Below are positions 4,485 through 12,652 of a stretch of 18,255 nucleotides of DNA, piece after piece. The translations under genes and the position numbers were made by a program. Below the pieces are notes generated by a model that was given only the letters and a program-made list of their open reading frames with translations, did no database searches and had not been told where the DNA came from. The stretch spans positions 1-18,255 of the forward strand of contig JAFULE010000168.1 of NCBI GenBank assembly GCA_017483235.1, read 5' to 3'. Origin of the DNA: Faecalibacterium sp. (GTDB lineage: Bacteria; Bacillota; Clostridia; Oscillospirales; Ruminococcaceae). Every line of letters starts with the position of its first letter. Position 1 is the first letter of the stretch.

Positions 4485-6425
4485 TTAATCGCGGGCCTTG
4501 GTGGCGATCTCGGTCAGCAGCTGGCTCATGAATTCGTCCAGGCTCTTTACGCCGCCCTTGGCCTCGGTGCGGGCGTTGACCGCCACGGCACCGGCCTCGG
4601 CTTCCTTGTCGCCCACCACCAGAATATAGGGGGTCTTCTTCAGCTTGGCCTCACGCAGCTTGTACTGCATCTTCTCGCTGCGGGCATCCACAGTGCAGCG
4701 CACGCCGGCAGCCTTCAGCTTGGCGGCCACCTGATTGGCGTAGTCGTGGGTGCGCTCGGTGATGGGCACCACCACCACCTGATTGGGCATCAGCCAGGTG
4801 GGCAGAGCACCGGCATACTTCTCAATCAGGGCAGCCAGGGTACGCTCGTAGCAGCCCACGCTGGTGCGGTGGATGATATAGGGCAGATGATCCTGACCAT
4901 CCTCGCCGGTGTAGTACATGCCAAAGCGCTTGGCCAGCAGCATATCGATCTGGATGGTGATGAGGGTGTCTTCCTTGCCGTAGACATTCTTCAGCTGAAT
5001 GTCCAGCTTGGGGCCGTAGAAGGCCGCTTCATCAATGCCAACCTTGTAATCCACACCCAGATTGTCCAGAATGTTGCCCATCACGCGCTGGGCTTCCTCC
5101 CACTGCTCGGCAGTGCCCTCGTACTTATTGCCCGGGTTGGCGGGATCCCACTGGCTGAAGCGGTAGGTCACATCGTCCAGCAGGCCCAGAGTACCCAGAG
5201 TGTAACGGGTCAGTTCGAAGCAGTCGCGGAACTCCTCCTCCAGCTGGTCGGGACGAACCACCAGATGGCCCGCGGAGATGGTAAACTGGCGCACGCGGGT
5301 CAGGCCGTGCATCTCGCCGGAGTCCTCGTTGCGGAACAGGGTCGAGGTCTCGCCCAGACGCATGGGCAGGTCACGGTAGCTGCGCTTGCGGTTCAGATAG
5401 ACCTGATACTGGAACGGGCAGGTCATGGGGCGCAGGGCAAAGCACTCTTTTTCTTCATCGTACGGGTCGCCCAGAATGAACATACCCTCGATGTAGTGAT
5501 CCCAGTGGCCGCTGATCTTGTAGAACTCACGCTTGGCCATCATAGGGGTCTTGGTCAGCAGATAGCCGTGATCCTGCTCGGTGTCTTCGATCCAGCGCTG
5601 CAGCAGCTGGATGACACGGCTGCCGTTGGGCAGAATGATGGGCAGGCCCTGGCCTACGGTCTCGACGGTGGTGAAATACTCCAGCTCACGGCCGATCTTG
5701 TTGTGGTCACGGCTGCGCAGCTCTTCCAGCTTTTTGAAGTACTCTTCCATCTGGCTGGCCTTGGGGAAGGTAATGCCGTACACACGGGTCAGGCTGTCGT
5801 TGCCGGCATCGCCGCGCCAGTAGGCAGCGGTGGCCTGGGTCAGCTTAACACCCTTCATGCCGCCGGTGCTCATCAGGTGGGGGCCGGCGCACAGGTCGGT
5901 GAAGTCGCCCTGGGTGTAAACGGTCAGATCCCAGCCCTTTTCGGCATACTCCTCCAGCAGCTCCAGCTTATAGGGCTGGTCAGCAAACAGAGCACGGCCC
6001 TCTTCCAGAGAGATGTGCTTTTTCTCCAGCGGCAGGTCGGCCTTGATGATCTTTTTCATCTCGGCCTCGATGGCGGCAAAGTCATCCGGGCCAAAGGCAC
6101 GGGTGTACTTCATGTCATAGTAAAAGCCGTTTTCCAGCGCGGGGCCGATGCCGAACTTGGTGCCGGGGAACAGATGCTGCACCGCCTGTGCCAGAATGTG
6201 GCTGGCGGTGTGCCAGTAAGCGTGCTTGCCCTTTTCGCTGTCGAAGGTGAGGATCTCCACCTCGCAGTCCTCGGTCAGAGCGTCGCGCAGGTCCTTCACC
6301 TCGCCGTTCACCATCGCGCTGGTGGCGTTGCGGTACAGGCCCATGCTGATGGACTTGGTCAGTTCGGCCAGAGTGATGCCGGCCTCGAACTGTTTGACTT
6401 CGCCTTTCAGATTCACATTGATCAT
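4485..6425 (-). CDS. thrS: Threonyl-tRNA synthetase
   Basis: This is a full-length, 646-residue cytoplasmic class II enzyme that charges tRNA-Thr. An N-terminal TGS domain (about 1-60) is followed by an editing domain with HTASH (His72, His76), the catalytic core and a C-terminal anticodon-binding domain (about 545-646, VVVPITERTHDYA). Likely zinc ligands are Cys336 (RPMTCPFQY), His387 and His519 (IIHRTS). Motif 2 reads RNEDSGEMHGLTRVRQFTISAGH, where the E. coli type has QDDAH. The Asp that contacts the threonine side chain there is Ala here. To my knowledge this matches a clostridial subtype rather than damage. The start ATG has AAGGAGG upstream, and expression is under a T-box. Confidence 0.97.
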   Translation of the reverse strand: MINVNLKGEVKQFEAGITLAELTKSISMGLYRNATSAMVNGEVKDLRDALTEDCEVEILTFDSEKGKHAYWHTASHILAQAVQHLFPGTKFGIGPALENGFYYDMKYTRAFGPDDFAAIEAEMKKIIKADLPLEKKHISLEEGRALFADQPYKLELLEEYAEKGWDLTVYTQGDFTDLCAGPHLMSTGGMKGVKLTQATAAYWRGDAGNDSLTRVYGITFPKASQMEEYFKKLEELRSRDHNKIGRELEYFTTVETVGQGLPIILPNGSRVIQLLQRWIEDTEQDHGYLLTKTPMMAKREFYKISGHWDHYIEGMFILGDPYDEEKECFALRPMTCPFQYQVYLNRKRSYRDLPMRLGETSTLFRNEDSGEMHGLTRVRQFTISAGHLVVRPDQLEEEFRDCFELTRYTLGTLGLLDDVTYRFSQWDPANPGNKYEGTAEQWEEAQRVMGNILDNLGVDYKVGIDEAAFYGPKLDIQLKNVYGKEDTLITIQIDMLLAKRFGMYYTGEDGQDHLPYIIHRTSVGCYERTLAALIEKYAGALPTWLMPNQVVVVPITERTHDYANQVAAKLKAAGVRCTVDARSEKMQYKLREAKLKKTPYILVVGDKEAEAGAVAVNARTEAKGGVKSLDEFMSQLLTEIATKARD

Positions 6426-6439
6426 TGTTGTTGCCTCCT

Positions 6440-6759
6440 TTTGGGAAAATAAGGAAATAAAAAAAGAAAAACCTCATCCCGTTGTCACAAAAACTACGGG
6501 ATGAAGTTTGGTAAAATGCAAAACTCCACGGTTCCACCCGAATTGCAGCCGCGCCGTACAACCGGCCGCACTGCCTACTCGAACCGGCTGTAACGGGCCG
6601 GGCCCGGCGGGGGTTCGCCCCCGCGCTTGGCGGTGGTATCCGGCCGGGGCAGCTGCAAAACCGCTTGCACCACGTTCTTTTTTTGCAGAACGGCGGTTTT
6701 CTCTTGTGCACTGCAGATCGGCGGCGTTGTCCGCTTCGACGCTTTTGCGGGATGAAATT
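6440..6759 (-). promoter_or_regulatory. T-box riboswitch leader of thrS with terminator
   Basis: The leader of about 330 bases contains the conserved T-box GGGTGGAACCGTG (about 6527-6539), which pairs with the acceptor end of uncharged tRNA-Thr. Downstream is the intrinsic terminator: CTTCATCCCG (6497-6506) pairs with CGGGATGAGG (6472-6481), followed by TTTTTCTTTTT (6461-6471). A long stem I lies upstream. A GATACCACC segment (6632-6640) offers ACC as the likely Thr specifier, though I cannot fold it with certainty. Uncharged tRNA-Thr should favour the antiterminator and so raise thrS expression. Confidence 0.92.
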
Positions 6760-6765
6760 ACTGGT

Positions 6766-6794
6766 AATATACCCCCAAACGGACTTTCTGTCAA
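6766..6794 (-). promoter_or_regulatory. Promoter of thrS
   Basis: On the minus strand: TTGACA (6789-6794), 17 bp, TATATT (6766-6771); predicted start about 6759. It is back to back with the rny promoter. The two -35 boxes form a perfect 8-bp inverted repeat (TGTCAAGA, 4 bases, TCTTGACA; 6789-6808). Confidence 0.85.
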
Positions 6795-6802
6795 GATTTT
6801 TC

Positions 6803-6831
6803 TTGACAACGCCGCCCCAAACCTTTAATAT
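6803..6831 (+). promoter_or_regulatory. Promoter of rny
   Basis: TTGACA (6803-6808), 17 bp, TAATAT (6826-6831). A further TATATT at 6842-6847 could serve as an alternative -10. Confidence 0.65.
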
Positions 6832-6839
6832 AAATGTGG

Positions 6840-7083
6840 TATATTAGATGCCGTCACAGGGGGTATCCCCGCTTTTAACACTTGCGGTGCGCACCAGCGC
6901 CCGTTTTTATAAGATATAAGTTTGATCGTTTTGTTTGCGGCAAGCCGTTTCCCAGGGGGAAGTAGGGTCTTTTGGGCCTTACAGTCGGCTTCTTTCAGAT
7001 AAAAATTTCGTTATAGCTTATAGTTTCCAATCAGTGTATGGTTAAAGGCGCGCCCTGCGGCTGCATCTCCCAAATTTTTATTT
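6840..7083 (+). other. Long 5' untranslated region of rny with a possible three-way junction
   Basis: About 250 bases without a gene. AAGCCG (6942-6947) pairs with CGGCTT (6986-6991), enclosing TTCCC/GGGAA (about 6949-6961) and a GTAGG/CCTTAC arm. I recognise no known riboswitch class. RNase Y is known to act in mRNA turnover, so self-cleavage or feedback through the leader is possible but not shown. Confidence 0.35.
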
Positions 7084-7098
7084 AGGAGTGTGAGCACA

Positions 7099-8649
7099 TT
7101 GACCACCATCGGATTCGTGGTGGCGATCGTTGCAGCTGTTGTTTCGGGTGTCGCCTGTTTTATTTTGGGCACCAAGCGCGCCGAAGAAAAGATCGGCACC
7201 ACCATCAGCGGCGCAGAGGCCGAAGCCAAACGCCTTGTCAACGAAGCCATCAAAACCGCGGAACAGAAACGCAAAGAAGCCATTGTGGAAGCCAAGGACG
7301 AAGCCTTTAAGCTGAAAGCCGAGGCCGACAAAGAGATCAAGGAACGCCGTTCTGAGATCAGCCGCCAGGAAAACCGTCTGGATCAGAAGGAAAACACCCT
7401 GGAGAAAAAGACCGCTGCCCTGGAAAAGAAAGAAGAGGACCTGAAAAAGCGCGCCGAGCTGGTGGAAGCCCGCCTGGCCGAGATCGAGCAGATCAAGATC
7501 CGCCAGCTGGAACGGCTGGAGACCCTGGCCGGCCTGTCCAAAGAGGACGCCCGCGAGGTGCTGCTGAACAAGGTGGACGAAGAGCTGACCCACGAAAAGG
7601 CTGTGCGCATTGCCGCCTACGAGACCAACATGAAGGACGAGTGCGACGCCATTGCCCGCACCCTGATCGGTCAGGCGGTCAGCCGCTGCGCGGCCGACCA
7701 TTCCAGCGAGATCACGGTCAGCGTGGTGCCCCTGCCCAGTGACGAAATGAAGGGCCGTATCATCGGCCGCGAGGGCCGCAACATCCGCGCCCTGGAAACC
7801 GCCACCGGCGTGGACCTGATCATCGACGACACCCCCGAAGCCATCACCCTGAGCAGCTTTGACCAGACCCGCCGCGAGGTGGCCCGCATGACCCTGGAAA
7901 AGCTGATCGGCGACGGCCGCATCCACCCCGCCCGCATCGAGGAGACGGTGGAAAAGTGCCGCCACGATCTGGAGCTGCAGATGAAGCGCGAGGGCGAAAA
8001 GGCCGTGATGGAGCTGGGCGTGCATGGCCTGCACCCCGATCTGGTGAAGCTGATCGGCCGTTTGAAGTACCGCACCAGCTTTGGCCAGAACGCCCTGAAC
8101 CACTCGATGGAAGTGGCATGGCTGAGCGGCCTGCTGGCCAGCGAAATGGGCCTGAATGTCACCCAGGCCCGCCGTGCCGGCCTGCTGCATGACATTGGCA
8201 AGGCTTTGGACCACGAGATCGAGGGCAGCCACGTGCAGATCGGCGTGGACATCTGCCGCAAATACAAGGAAAACCCCGCTGTCATTCATGCCATCGAGGC
8301 CCACCACGGCGACGTGGAGCCCAAGACCCCGCTGGCCTTTGTGGTACAGGCAGCCGACGCCATCAGCGCCGCCCGCCCCGGTGCCCGCCGCGAAAACGTG
8401 GAAAGCTACATCAAGCGTCTGGAAAATCTGGAAGAGATCTCCTCCAGCTTTGAAGGCGTTGAGCAGGCTTTCGCCGTGCAGGCCGGCCGCGAAGTGCGCA
8501 TTATGGTCAAGCCCGATGTGATCGGCGACGATCAGGTGATCATTCTGGCCCGTGCCGTGGCCAAAAAGATCGAGGAGACCCTCGACTACCCCGGCCAGAT
8601 CAAGGTCAACGTAATTCGCGAAAGCCGCGCTACCGAGTACGCAAAGTAA
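7099..8649 (+). CDS. rny: Ribonuclease Y
   Basis: A membrane-anchored endoribonuclease that starts mRNA decay in Firmicutes. From the GTG at 7090 it would have 519 residues. I favour the TTG at 7099 (516 aa) because AGGAG (7084-7088) sits too close to the GTG and 10 bases before the TTG. Domains (numbered from the GTG): transmembrane helix about 6-27, long charged coiled coil about 30-200, KH domain with GRIIGREGRNIRALE (222-236), and HD domain with LLHDIGKALDHE, where His367/Asp368 are the metal-binding pair. Length is normal. It is monocistronic, with a promoter upstream and a strong terminator downstream. Confidence 0.96.
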   Translation: MTTIGFVVAIVAAVVSGVACFILGTKRAEEKIGTTISGAEAEAKRLVNEAIKTAEQKRKEAIVEAKDEAFKLKAEADKEIKERRSEISRQENRLDQKENTLEKKTAALEKKEEDLKKRAELVEARLAEIEQIKIRQLERLETLAGLSKEDAREVLLNKVDEELTHEKAVRIAAYETNMKDECDAIARTLIGQAVSRCAADHSSEITVSVVPLPSDEMKGRIIGREGRNIRALETATGVDLIIDDTPEAITLSSFDQTRREVARMTLEKLIGDGRIHPARIEETVEKCRHDLELQMKREGEKAVMELGVHGLHPDLVKLIGRLKYRTSFGQNALNHSMEVAWLSGLLASEMGLNVTQARRAGLLHDIGKALDHEIEGSHVQIGVDICRKYKENPAVIHAIEAHHGDVEPKTPLAFVVQAADAISAARPGARRENVESYIKRLENLEEISSSFEGVEQAFAVQAGREVRIMVKPDVIGDDQVIILARAVAKKIEETLDYPGQIKVNVIRESRATEYAK

Positions 8650-8673
8650 GTTTTCCGGCATTGTAAAATAAGC

Positions 8674-8710
8674 AAACACCGCTTCTTACCAAAAGAAGCG
8701 GTGTTTTTTT
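8674..8710 (+). terminator. Terminator of rny
   Basis: A perfect 14-bp stem (8674-8687 with 8693-8706) with loop ACCAA, running into a T-tract (to 8710) 25 bases after the stop. Confidence 0.95.
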
Positions 8711-8735
8711 GTTGCATTTTTCTTGTCAAAAGCAA

Positions 8736-8764
8736 TTGTGCGAAAGCACCATTTTCGGTAAAAT
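8736..8764 (+). promoter_or_regulatory. Promoter of the phosphoribosyltransferase gene
   Basis: TTGTGC (8736-8741), 17 bp, TAAAAT (8759-8764). A GCGCCG/CGGCGC hairpin lies in the leader just before the ribosome site. Confidence 0.55.
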
Positions 8765-8829
8765 AGGGATACAAAATCAATCAGGGGTGCGCCGTACTGT
8801 GTCGGCGCCAGCAAAGGAGCGGATTTCGT

Positions 8830-9468
8830 ATGCAGATGAATATGGTTAAAATTCCCACCAAAGACGGCCGCGTGTTTTTGCGCATTGCAAAAGGTCACTT
8901 TGCCACCAACCACAGCCACACCAACTATTATATCGACGTGACCACCCAAAAGACCCGCCTGTCCGAAGCAAAGGCTGTGGCCAAAGAGCTGGTAAGTCAT
9001 TACCGCACCACCACCATTGTGGATACCGTGCTGTGCCTGGACGGCACCCAGGTAATTGGCACCTGCCTGGCCAACGAGCTGACCAAAGACGGTTTTGTGA
9101 ACATGAACGCCCACCAGACCATTTATATCGTCACCCCCGAATACACCAGCGGCAGCCAGATTTTGTTCCGCGACAACATCGCCCCCATGATCACCGGCAA
9201 GCATGTGCTGATTCTGGCGGCGTCCATCTCCACCGGCTACTCGGTCAAATCGGCCATCGAGGCGGTGAAATATTACGGCGGTCAGGTGGCAGGCCTGTCG
9301 TCCATCTTTGCCCGCGTGGACGAGTGCCAGGGCTACCCGGTCACCTCCATCTTCAACCCCCACGACCTGACCGACTACGAAAGCTACGACGCCTACGCCT
9401 GCCCCTACTGCAAGGCCGGCCAGAAGATCGATGCACTGGTCAACAGCTTTGGCTACAGCCGGCTGTAA
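8830..9468 (+). CDS. Phosphoribosyltransferase-fold protein (orotate PRTase-like)
   Basis: A 212-residue cytoplasmic protein. The fold is suggested by the central segment HVLILAASISTGYSVKSAIEA (125-145), which lies where the PRPP loop is in type I phosphoribosyltransferases, and by the preceding TVLCLDGTQVIG strand-loop. The loop normally has two acidic residues (VDDxxxTG); here they are Ala-Ala, so catalysis on PRPP is doubtful or altered. A CPYC motif (191-194) near the C-terminus could bind metal. The ATG at 8830 has AGGAG 10 bases upstream. It is monocistronic between two terminators. It may be an orotate PRTase relative or a regulator of the PurR/Xpt type; the substrate cannot be told. 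Confidence 0.65.
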   Translation: MQMNMVKIPTKDGRVFLRIAKGHFATNHSHTNYYIDVTTQKTRLSEAKAVAKELVSHYRTTTIVDTVLCLDGTQVIGTCLANELTKDGFVNMNAHQTIYIVTPEYTSGSQILFRDNIAPMITGKHVLILAASISTGYSVKSAIEAVKYYGGQVAGLSSIFARVDECQGYPVTSIFNPHDLTDYESYDAYACPYCKAGQKIDALVNSFGYSRL

Positions 9469-9503
9469 CAGGTTGTTTCCCCGGGAAATACTGTAATTGC
9501 TGC

Positions 9504-9540
9504 AAAAAGAGCACCCGCCATTTTGGTGGGTGCTCTTTTT
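9504..9540. terminator. Bidirectional terminator between the PRTase gene and the his operon
   Basis: AAAAAGAGCACCCGCCA (9504-9520) pairs with TGGTGGGTGCTCTTTTT (9524-9540) with one G-T pair. T-runs on both strands serve the two convergent transcripts. Confidence 0.92.
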
Positions 9541-9549
9541 ATTTATCGC

Positions 9550-10392
9550 TCAGATCTCACAGGCTACATAGCCAGCTTTGGTCAGCACCTGCACCCGGTC
9601 AAACCCGGCCTGCTTTGCCCATGCGGCGGCCTCGTCGAATAAAAAGGTGAGATGCTCCGGGCTATGGGCATCGGCGGTGATGACCACCTGCCCGCCCATG
9701 GCCTGCCATTCCCGCAAAATCCACTGGCTGGGGTAAAAATCGGGGCGGTAGCCCCGGGCCGCGCCGCCGGTGTTGATCTCCAGCACCACCTGTGCCTCGG
9801 CGCAGGCGCGCAGCGCGGCGCGGGCGGCGGCGATGTAGCGGGGATGCTCTTCGTCAAACAGGCTGCCGTCCCCGTTGGATTTTTTGATCAGGTCAAAATG
9901 GCCCAGCACAGTGGGCTTTTTTTGTGCTACCTTTGCCACATTGGCAAAATACGCTTCGGCCGCGGCAAGGCCGTCGCCGCCGTATTCGGCGTCGACAAAG
10001 GCCCGCAGCTCGGCGCGGGAATAATCGGCATAGCCGAACGCCCCGGTTTTGGGGCCGAACAGATAATGGGCACTGCCCACGATGTAATCGTACCGGGCGG
10101 GGTCGTCGGTGCTGATCAGGTCCCATTCCAGCCCGAGGAGAATATCCAGTCGGCCGGCGTATTCCGCTTTCAGGGCGGACAGCTCGGCGCGGTAGGCCTC
10201 GGTGCCCTCGGCGGTCATGCAGAATTCGGGGTCATCGGGGGTGTGGCTGTGGCCCGAGATGCCCAGCGTTTGAATGCCTGCCGCAACCGCTGCGTCGGCC
10301 ATCTGGCGCAGGGTGGCCTTGCCGTCGCAATAGTTGGAATGGCAGTGCACCGTGCTGGTGCGGTAGAGAGGGATGGTTTGCTGCTTCATCAC
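9550..10392 (-). CDS. hisK: Histidinol-phosphate phosphatase, PHP family
   Basis: A 280-residue PHP-domain phosphoesterase that should remove phosphate from histidinol phosphate, the step before HisD. Metal-site residues are visible: HCH (His16, His18), SGHS (His48), Glu89 in LGLEW, SAH (His109), LGHFD (His165) and ADAH (Asp241, His243). It is the last gene of the operon. Its GTG start (10392) overlaps the hisIE stop, with AGGAG 8 bases upstream; the next codon, ATG (10389), is an alternative. No HAD-type phosphatase is fused to hisB here, so this gene fills the missing pathway step. Confidence 0.88.
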   Translation of the reverse strand: MMKQQTIPLYRTSTVHCHSNYCDGKATLRQMADAAVAAGIQTLGISGHSHTPDDPEFCMTAEGTEAYRAELSALKAEYAGRLDILLGLEWDLISTDDPARYDYIVGSAHYLFGPKTGAFGYADYSRAELRAFVDAEYGGDGLAAAEAYFANVAKVAQKKPTVLGHFDLIKKSNGDGSLFDEEHPRYIAAARAALRACAEAQVVLEINTGGAARGYRPDFYPSQWILREWQAMGGQVVITADAHSPEHLTFLFDEAAAWAKQAGFDRVQVLTKAGYVACEI

Positions 10393-11036
10393 TGCATCCG
10401 CTCCTGTTTTACTTTGTGGTCGATGACATGGCGCTTTTCCAGCTCGCGGGTCACATCCTCGAGGGTGATGCCCTGCTCCACCATCAGCACCATGACATGG
10501 TAGGCAAGGTCACCGATCTCGTACACCGTTTCGGCACGGTCTTCCTTCATGGCGCCGATGATCACCTCGGTGCACTCTTCGCCCACCTTTTTCAGGATCT
10601 TTTCCTTGCCCTTTTCGAACAGATAGGTGGTATAGCTGCCGCTTTGGGGGTCGGTTTTGCGGCTCTCGATCAGGCGGTACAGCGCCTGCCAGCTGAACTG
10701 CTTCAGCTCTTCGCTCAGGTACAGCGGCTTGTGGAAGCAGCTTTCGGCGCCGGTGTGGCAGGCCGGGCCGGACTTGACCACCTCCACCACCAGTGCGTCG
10801 CCGTCGCAGTCGGCGGTGATGGACACCACCCGCTGCACATTGCCGCTGGTTTCGCCCTTGCGCCAGATTTGCTGGCGGCTGCGGCTGTAGAACACGGTGC
10901 GGCCTTCGGCAATGGTAAGGGCGAGGGTTTCGGCGTTCATGTAGGCAAGGGTAAGCACCTGCTTGGTGTAGTGATCCTGCACGATGGCGGGGATCAGGCC
11001 GTCCTTGTCAAATTTGAGGGTAGTTTCGAACTGCAT
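10389..11036 (-). CDS. hisIE: Bifunctional phosphoribosyl-AMP cyclohydrolase / phosphoribosyl-ATP pyrophosphatase
   Basis: A 215-residue fusion performing the second and third steps of histidine synthesis. HisI domain (about 1-110): W58RKGETSGNVQ, DCDGDAL (76-82, Asp/Cys metal site), SGPACHTG and SCF (Cys93, Cys100, zinc). HisE domain (about 118-205): GEECTEVIIGA (152-162) with the acidic cluster that binds Mg-pyrophosphate, and EIGDLAYHVMVLM. The ATG at 11036 is chosen for AAAGGAGG upstream; the open frame to 11084 has no support. The stop overlaps the next gene's start. Confidence 0.96.
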   Translation of the reverse strand: MQFETTLKFDKDGLIPAIVQDHYTKQVLTLAYMNAETLALTIAEGRTVFYSRSRQQIWRKGETSGNVQRVVSITADCDGDALVVEVVKSGPACHTGAESCFHKPLYLSEELKQFSWQALYRLIESRKTDPQSGSYTTYLFEKGKEKILKKVGEECTEVIIGAMKEDRAETVYEIGDLAYHVMVLMVEQGITLEDVTRELEKRHVIDHKVKQERMQ

Positions 11037-11058
11037 GGGTGCCTCCTTTTGGGGTACG

Positions 11059-11118
11059 CCCGCTTTTTGAAAAAAGCGGGGCAAAAACTTTTATTGACGG
11101 AACAAGTGCTTCGTTCCG
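11059..11118 (-). repeat. Intergenic double-hairpin repeat, copy 1 (hisF-hisIE)
   Basis: CCCGCTTTTT (11059-11068) with AAAAAGCGGG (11071-11080), then an A/T linker, then CGGAAC (11098-11103) with GTTCCG (11113-11118). It matches copy 2 at 12653-12717 in plan: variable stems, a shared GCAAAAA..CTTTT linker, and a loop of AARGCAYTT form on the minus strand. It sits inside the operon in the 91-bp gap and lacks a U-tract, so it is not a clear terminator. Confidence 0.65.
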
Positions 11119-11127
11119 CAGGCGTTA

Positions 11128-11883
11128 TTACAGGCGCATTTCCACGCCGTTGGCGTTCAGATAGCGCTTCAGATCGGGGATCTCCAGCAATTTGGAATGG
11201 AAGATGCCCGCCGCAAGGCCGGCGTCGATGCCCTTGTGGCCGAACAATTCCAGAAAATCTTCCTTTTTGCCTGCGCCGCCGCTGGCGATGATGGGCACAT
11301 TGACCCGGGCGGCCACTGCGTCCAGCATTTCCAGATCAAAGCCCCGGCGCACGCCGTCGGTATCGATGCTGTTCAGGCAGATCTCGCCCGCGCCCAGCGC
11401 GACGCATTGGTCGATCCATTCCAGCGCATCCCGGCCGGTATCCTCCCGGCCGCCCTTGGCAAACACCCGGAACTGCCCGTCCACCCGTTTGACATCGGCT
11501 GAAAGCACCACACACTGGCTGCCGTAGCGCAGGGCAGCGTCCCGCACAAGCTGCGGGTTGCGCAGTGCGCCCGAGTTGACCGAAACCTTGTCGGCGCCGC
11601 ATTTCAGCACCCGGTCGAAGTCATCCAGCGTATTGATACCGCCGCCCACCGTAAGGGGGATGAATATTTCCCGGGCAACCCGGGCGAGAATATCGGTAAA
11701 CAGGGCGCGGCCCTCGTAGCTGGCGGTGATGTCGTAGAACACCAGTTCGTCTGCGCCGGCGGCGTTGTACATACGGGCCATCTCCACCGGGTCGGCCACG
11801 TCACGGACGCCTTCAAAATTGACCCCTTTTACCACCCGGCCGCTGCGCACGTCCAGGCAGGGGATGATACGTTTTGTGATCAT
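11128..11883 (-). CDS. hisF: Imidazole glycerol phosphate synthase, cyclase subunit
   Basis: A 251-residue TIM barrel that uses ammonia from HisH to form IGP and AICAR from PRFAR. The catalytic aspartates are present: Asp11 in PCLDV and Asp130 in LSADV. Phosphate-binding loops TVGGGI (78-83) and ASGGAGK are also seen. The start ATG follows GGGAAG. It lies 20 bp after hisA; its partner hisH is in the same operon upstream. Confidence 0.97.
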   Translation of the reverse strand: MITKRIIPCLDVRSGRVVKGVNFEGVRDVADPVEMARMYNAAGADELVFYDITASYEGRALFTDILARVAREIFIPLTVGGGINTLDDFDRVLKCGADKVSVNSGALRNPQLVRDAALRYGSQCVVLSADVKRVDGQFRVFAKGGREDTGRDALEWIDQCVALGAGEICLNSIDTDGVRRGFDLEMLDAVAARVNVPIIASGGAGKKEDFLELFGHKGIDAGLAAGIFHSKLLEIPDLKRYLNANGVEMRL

Positions 11884-11903
11884 GGGTACTTCCCTTTCCC
11901 CTT

Positions 11904-12623
11904 TCAGGTTTGCACCAGCCGCACTGCCTCGGCCAGATCGATGGCGCCGGTGTACAGGCTTTTGCCCAGGATGGCGGCGGCAGTGCCCATGGCTTGCAGC
12001 TGCACCAGTTCGTCCAGCGTGGAGATGCCGCCGCTGGCCGTGATGGCAAGGCCGGGAATCTCCTCCGCCAGCTGACGGTACAAAGGCAGGTTGGTACCCT
12101 GCATGGCACCGTCTTTCGCGATGTCGGTATAAATGACCGCGCTGCAGCCGGCGTCGGCCAGCCGCTTGCAGAAATCAACGCCTTTTTCCCGGCTGGTTTC
12201 CAGCCAGCCGCTGACCGCCACATAGCCGTCGCGGGCGTCCACCCCTACTGCAATGGCATCGCCATATTGGGCGATCATCCGCTTGGTGAACTCGAAATCC
12301 CGCACCGCCACAGTGCCCAGAATGCAGCGGGCAACGCCCAATTCCAGATATTGTTCAATGCGCTCTTGGGTGCGGATGCCGCCGCCCACCTCGATGGAAA
12401 GGCCGCCCTGCTGTGCAATGGCGCGGATGGTGTCGAAGTTGGCAAGGGTGCCGTCTTTGGCGCCATCCAGATCCACCACATGCAGGTATTTTGCACCCGC
12501 GGCAACAAACTGCCGCGCCTGCGCCGCCGGGTCGGCGCCGTAGACGGTCATGCGGTTGTAGTCGCCTTGGGTCAGGCGCACCACCTGCCCGCCGCGCAGG
12601 TCAATGGCGGGGTATAGATTCAT
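11904..12623 (-). CDS. hisA: ProFAR isomerase (HisA)
   Basis: A 239-residue TIM barrel that opens the ribose ring of ProFAR to PRFAR. General acid/base aspartates Asp8 (AIDLRGG) and Asp129 (GVDARDG) are in the expected places, and EVGGGIRT forms a phosphate loop. The ATG at 12623 has AAGGAGG 7 bases upstream. The open frame continues to 12704 but runs through the intergenic repeat, so it is not coding. Confidence 0.97.
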   Translation of the reverse strand: MNLYPAIDLRGGQVVRLTQGDYNRMTVYGADPAAQARQFVAAGAKYLHVVDLDGAKDGTLANFDTIRAIAQQGGLSIEVGGGIRTQERIEQYLELGVARCILGTVAVRDFEFTKRMIAQYGDAIAVGVDARDGYVAVSGWLETSREKGVDFCKRLADAGCSAVIYTDIAKDGAMQGTNLPLYRQLAEEIPGLAITASGGISTLDELVQLQAMGTAAAILGKSLYTGAIDLAEAVRLVQT

Positions 12624-12652
12624 AGCAGGGCCTCCTTGGGGAGTAGGATATT

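Noticed and set aside
4746..6452. 568-aa plus-strand frame and the 533-aa minus-strand frame over rny (7078-8679)
   Set aside because: They are shadows of thrS and rny, whose protein families are unmistakable.
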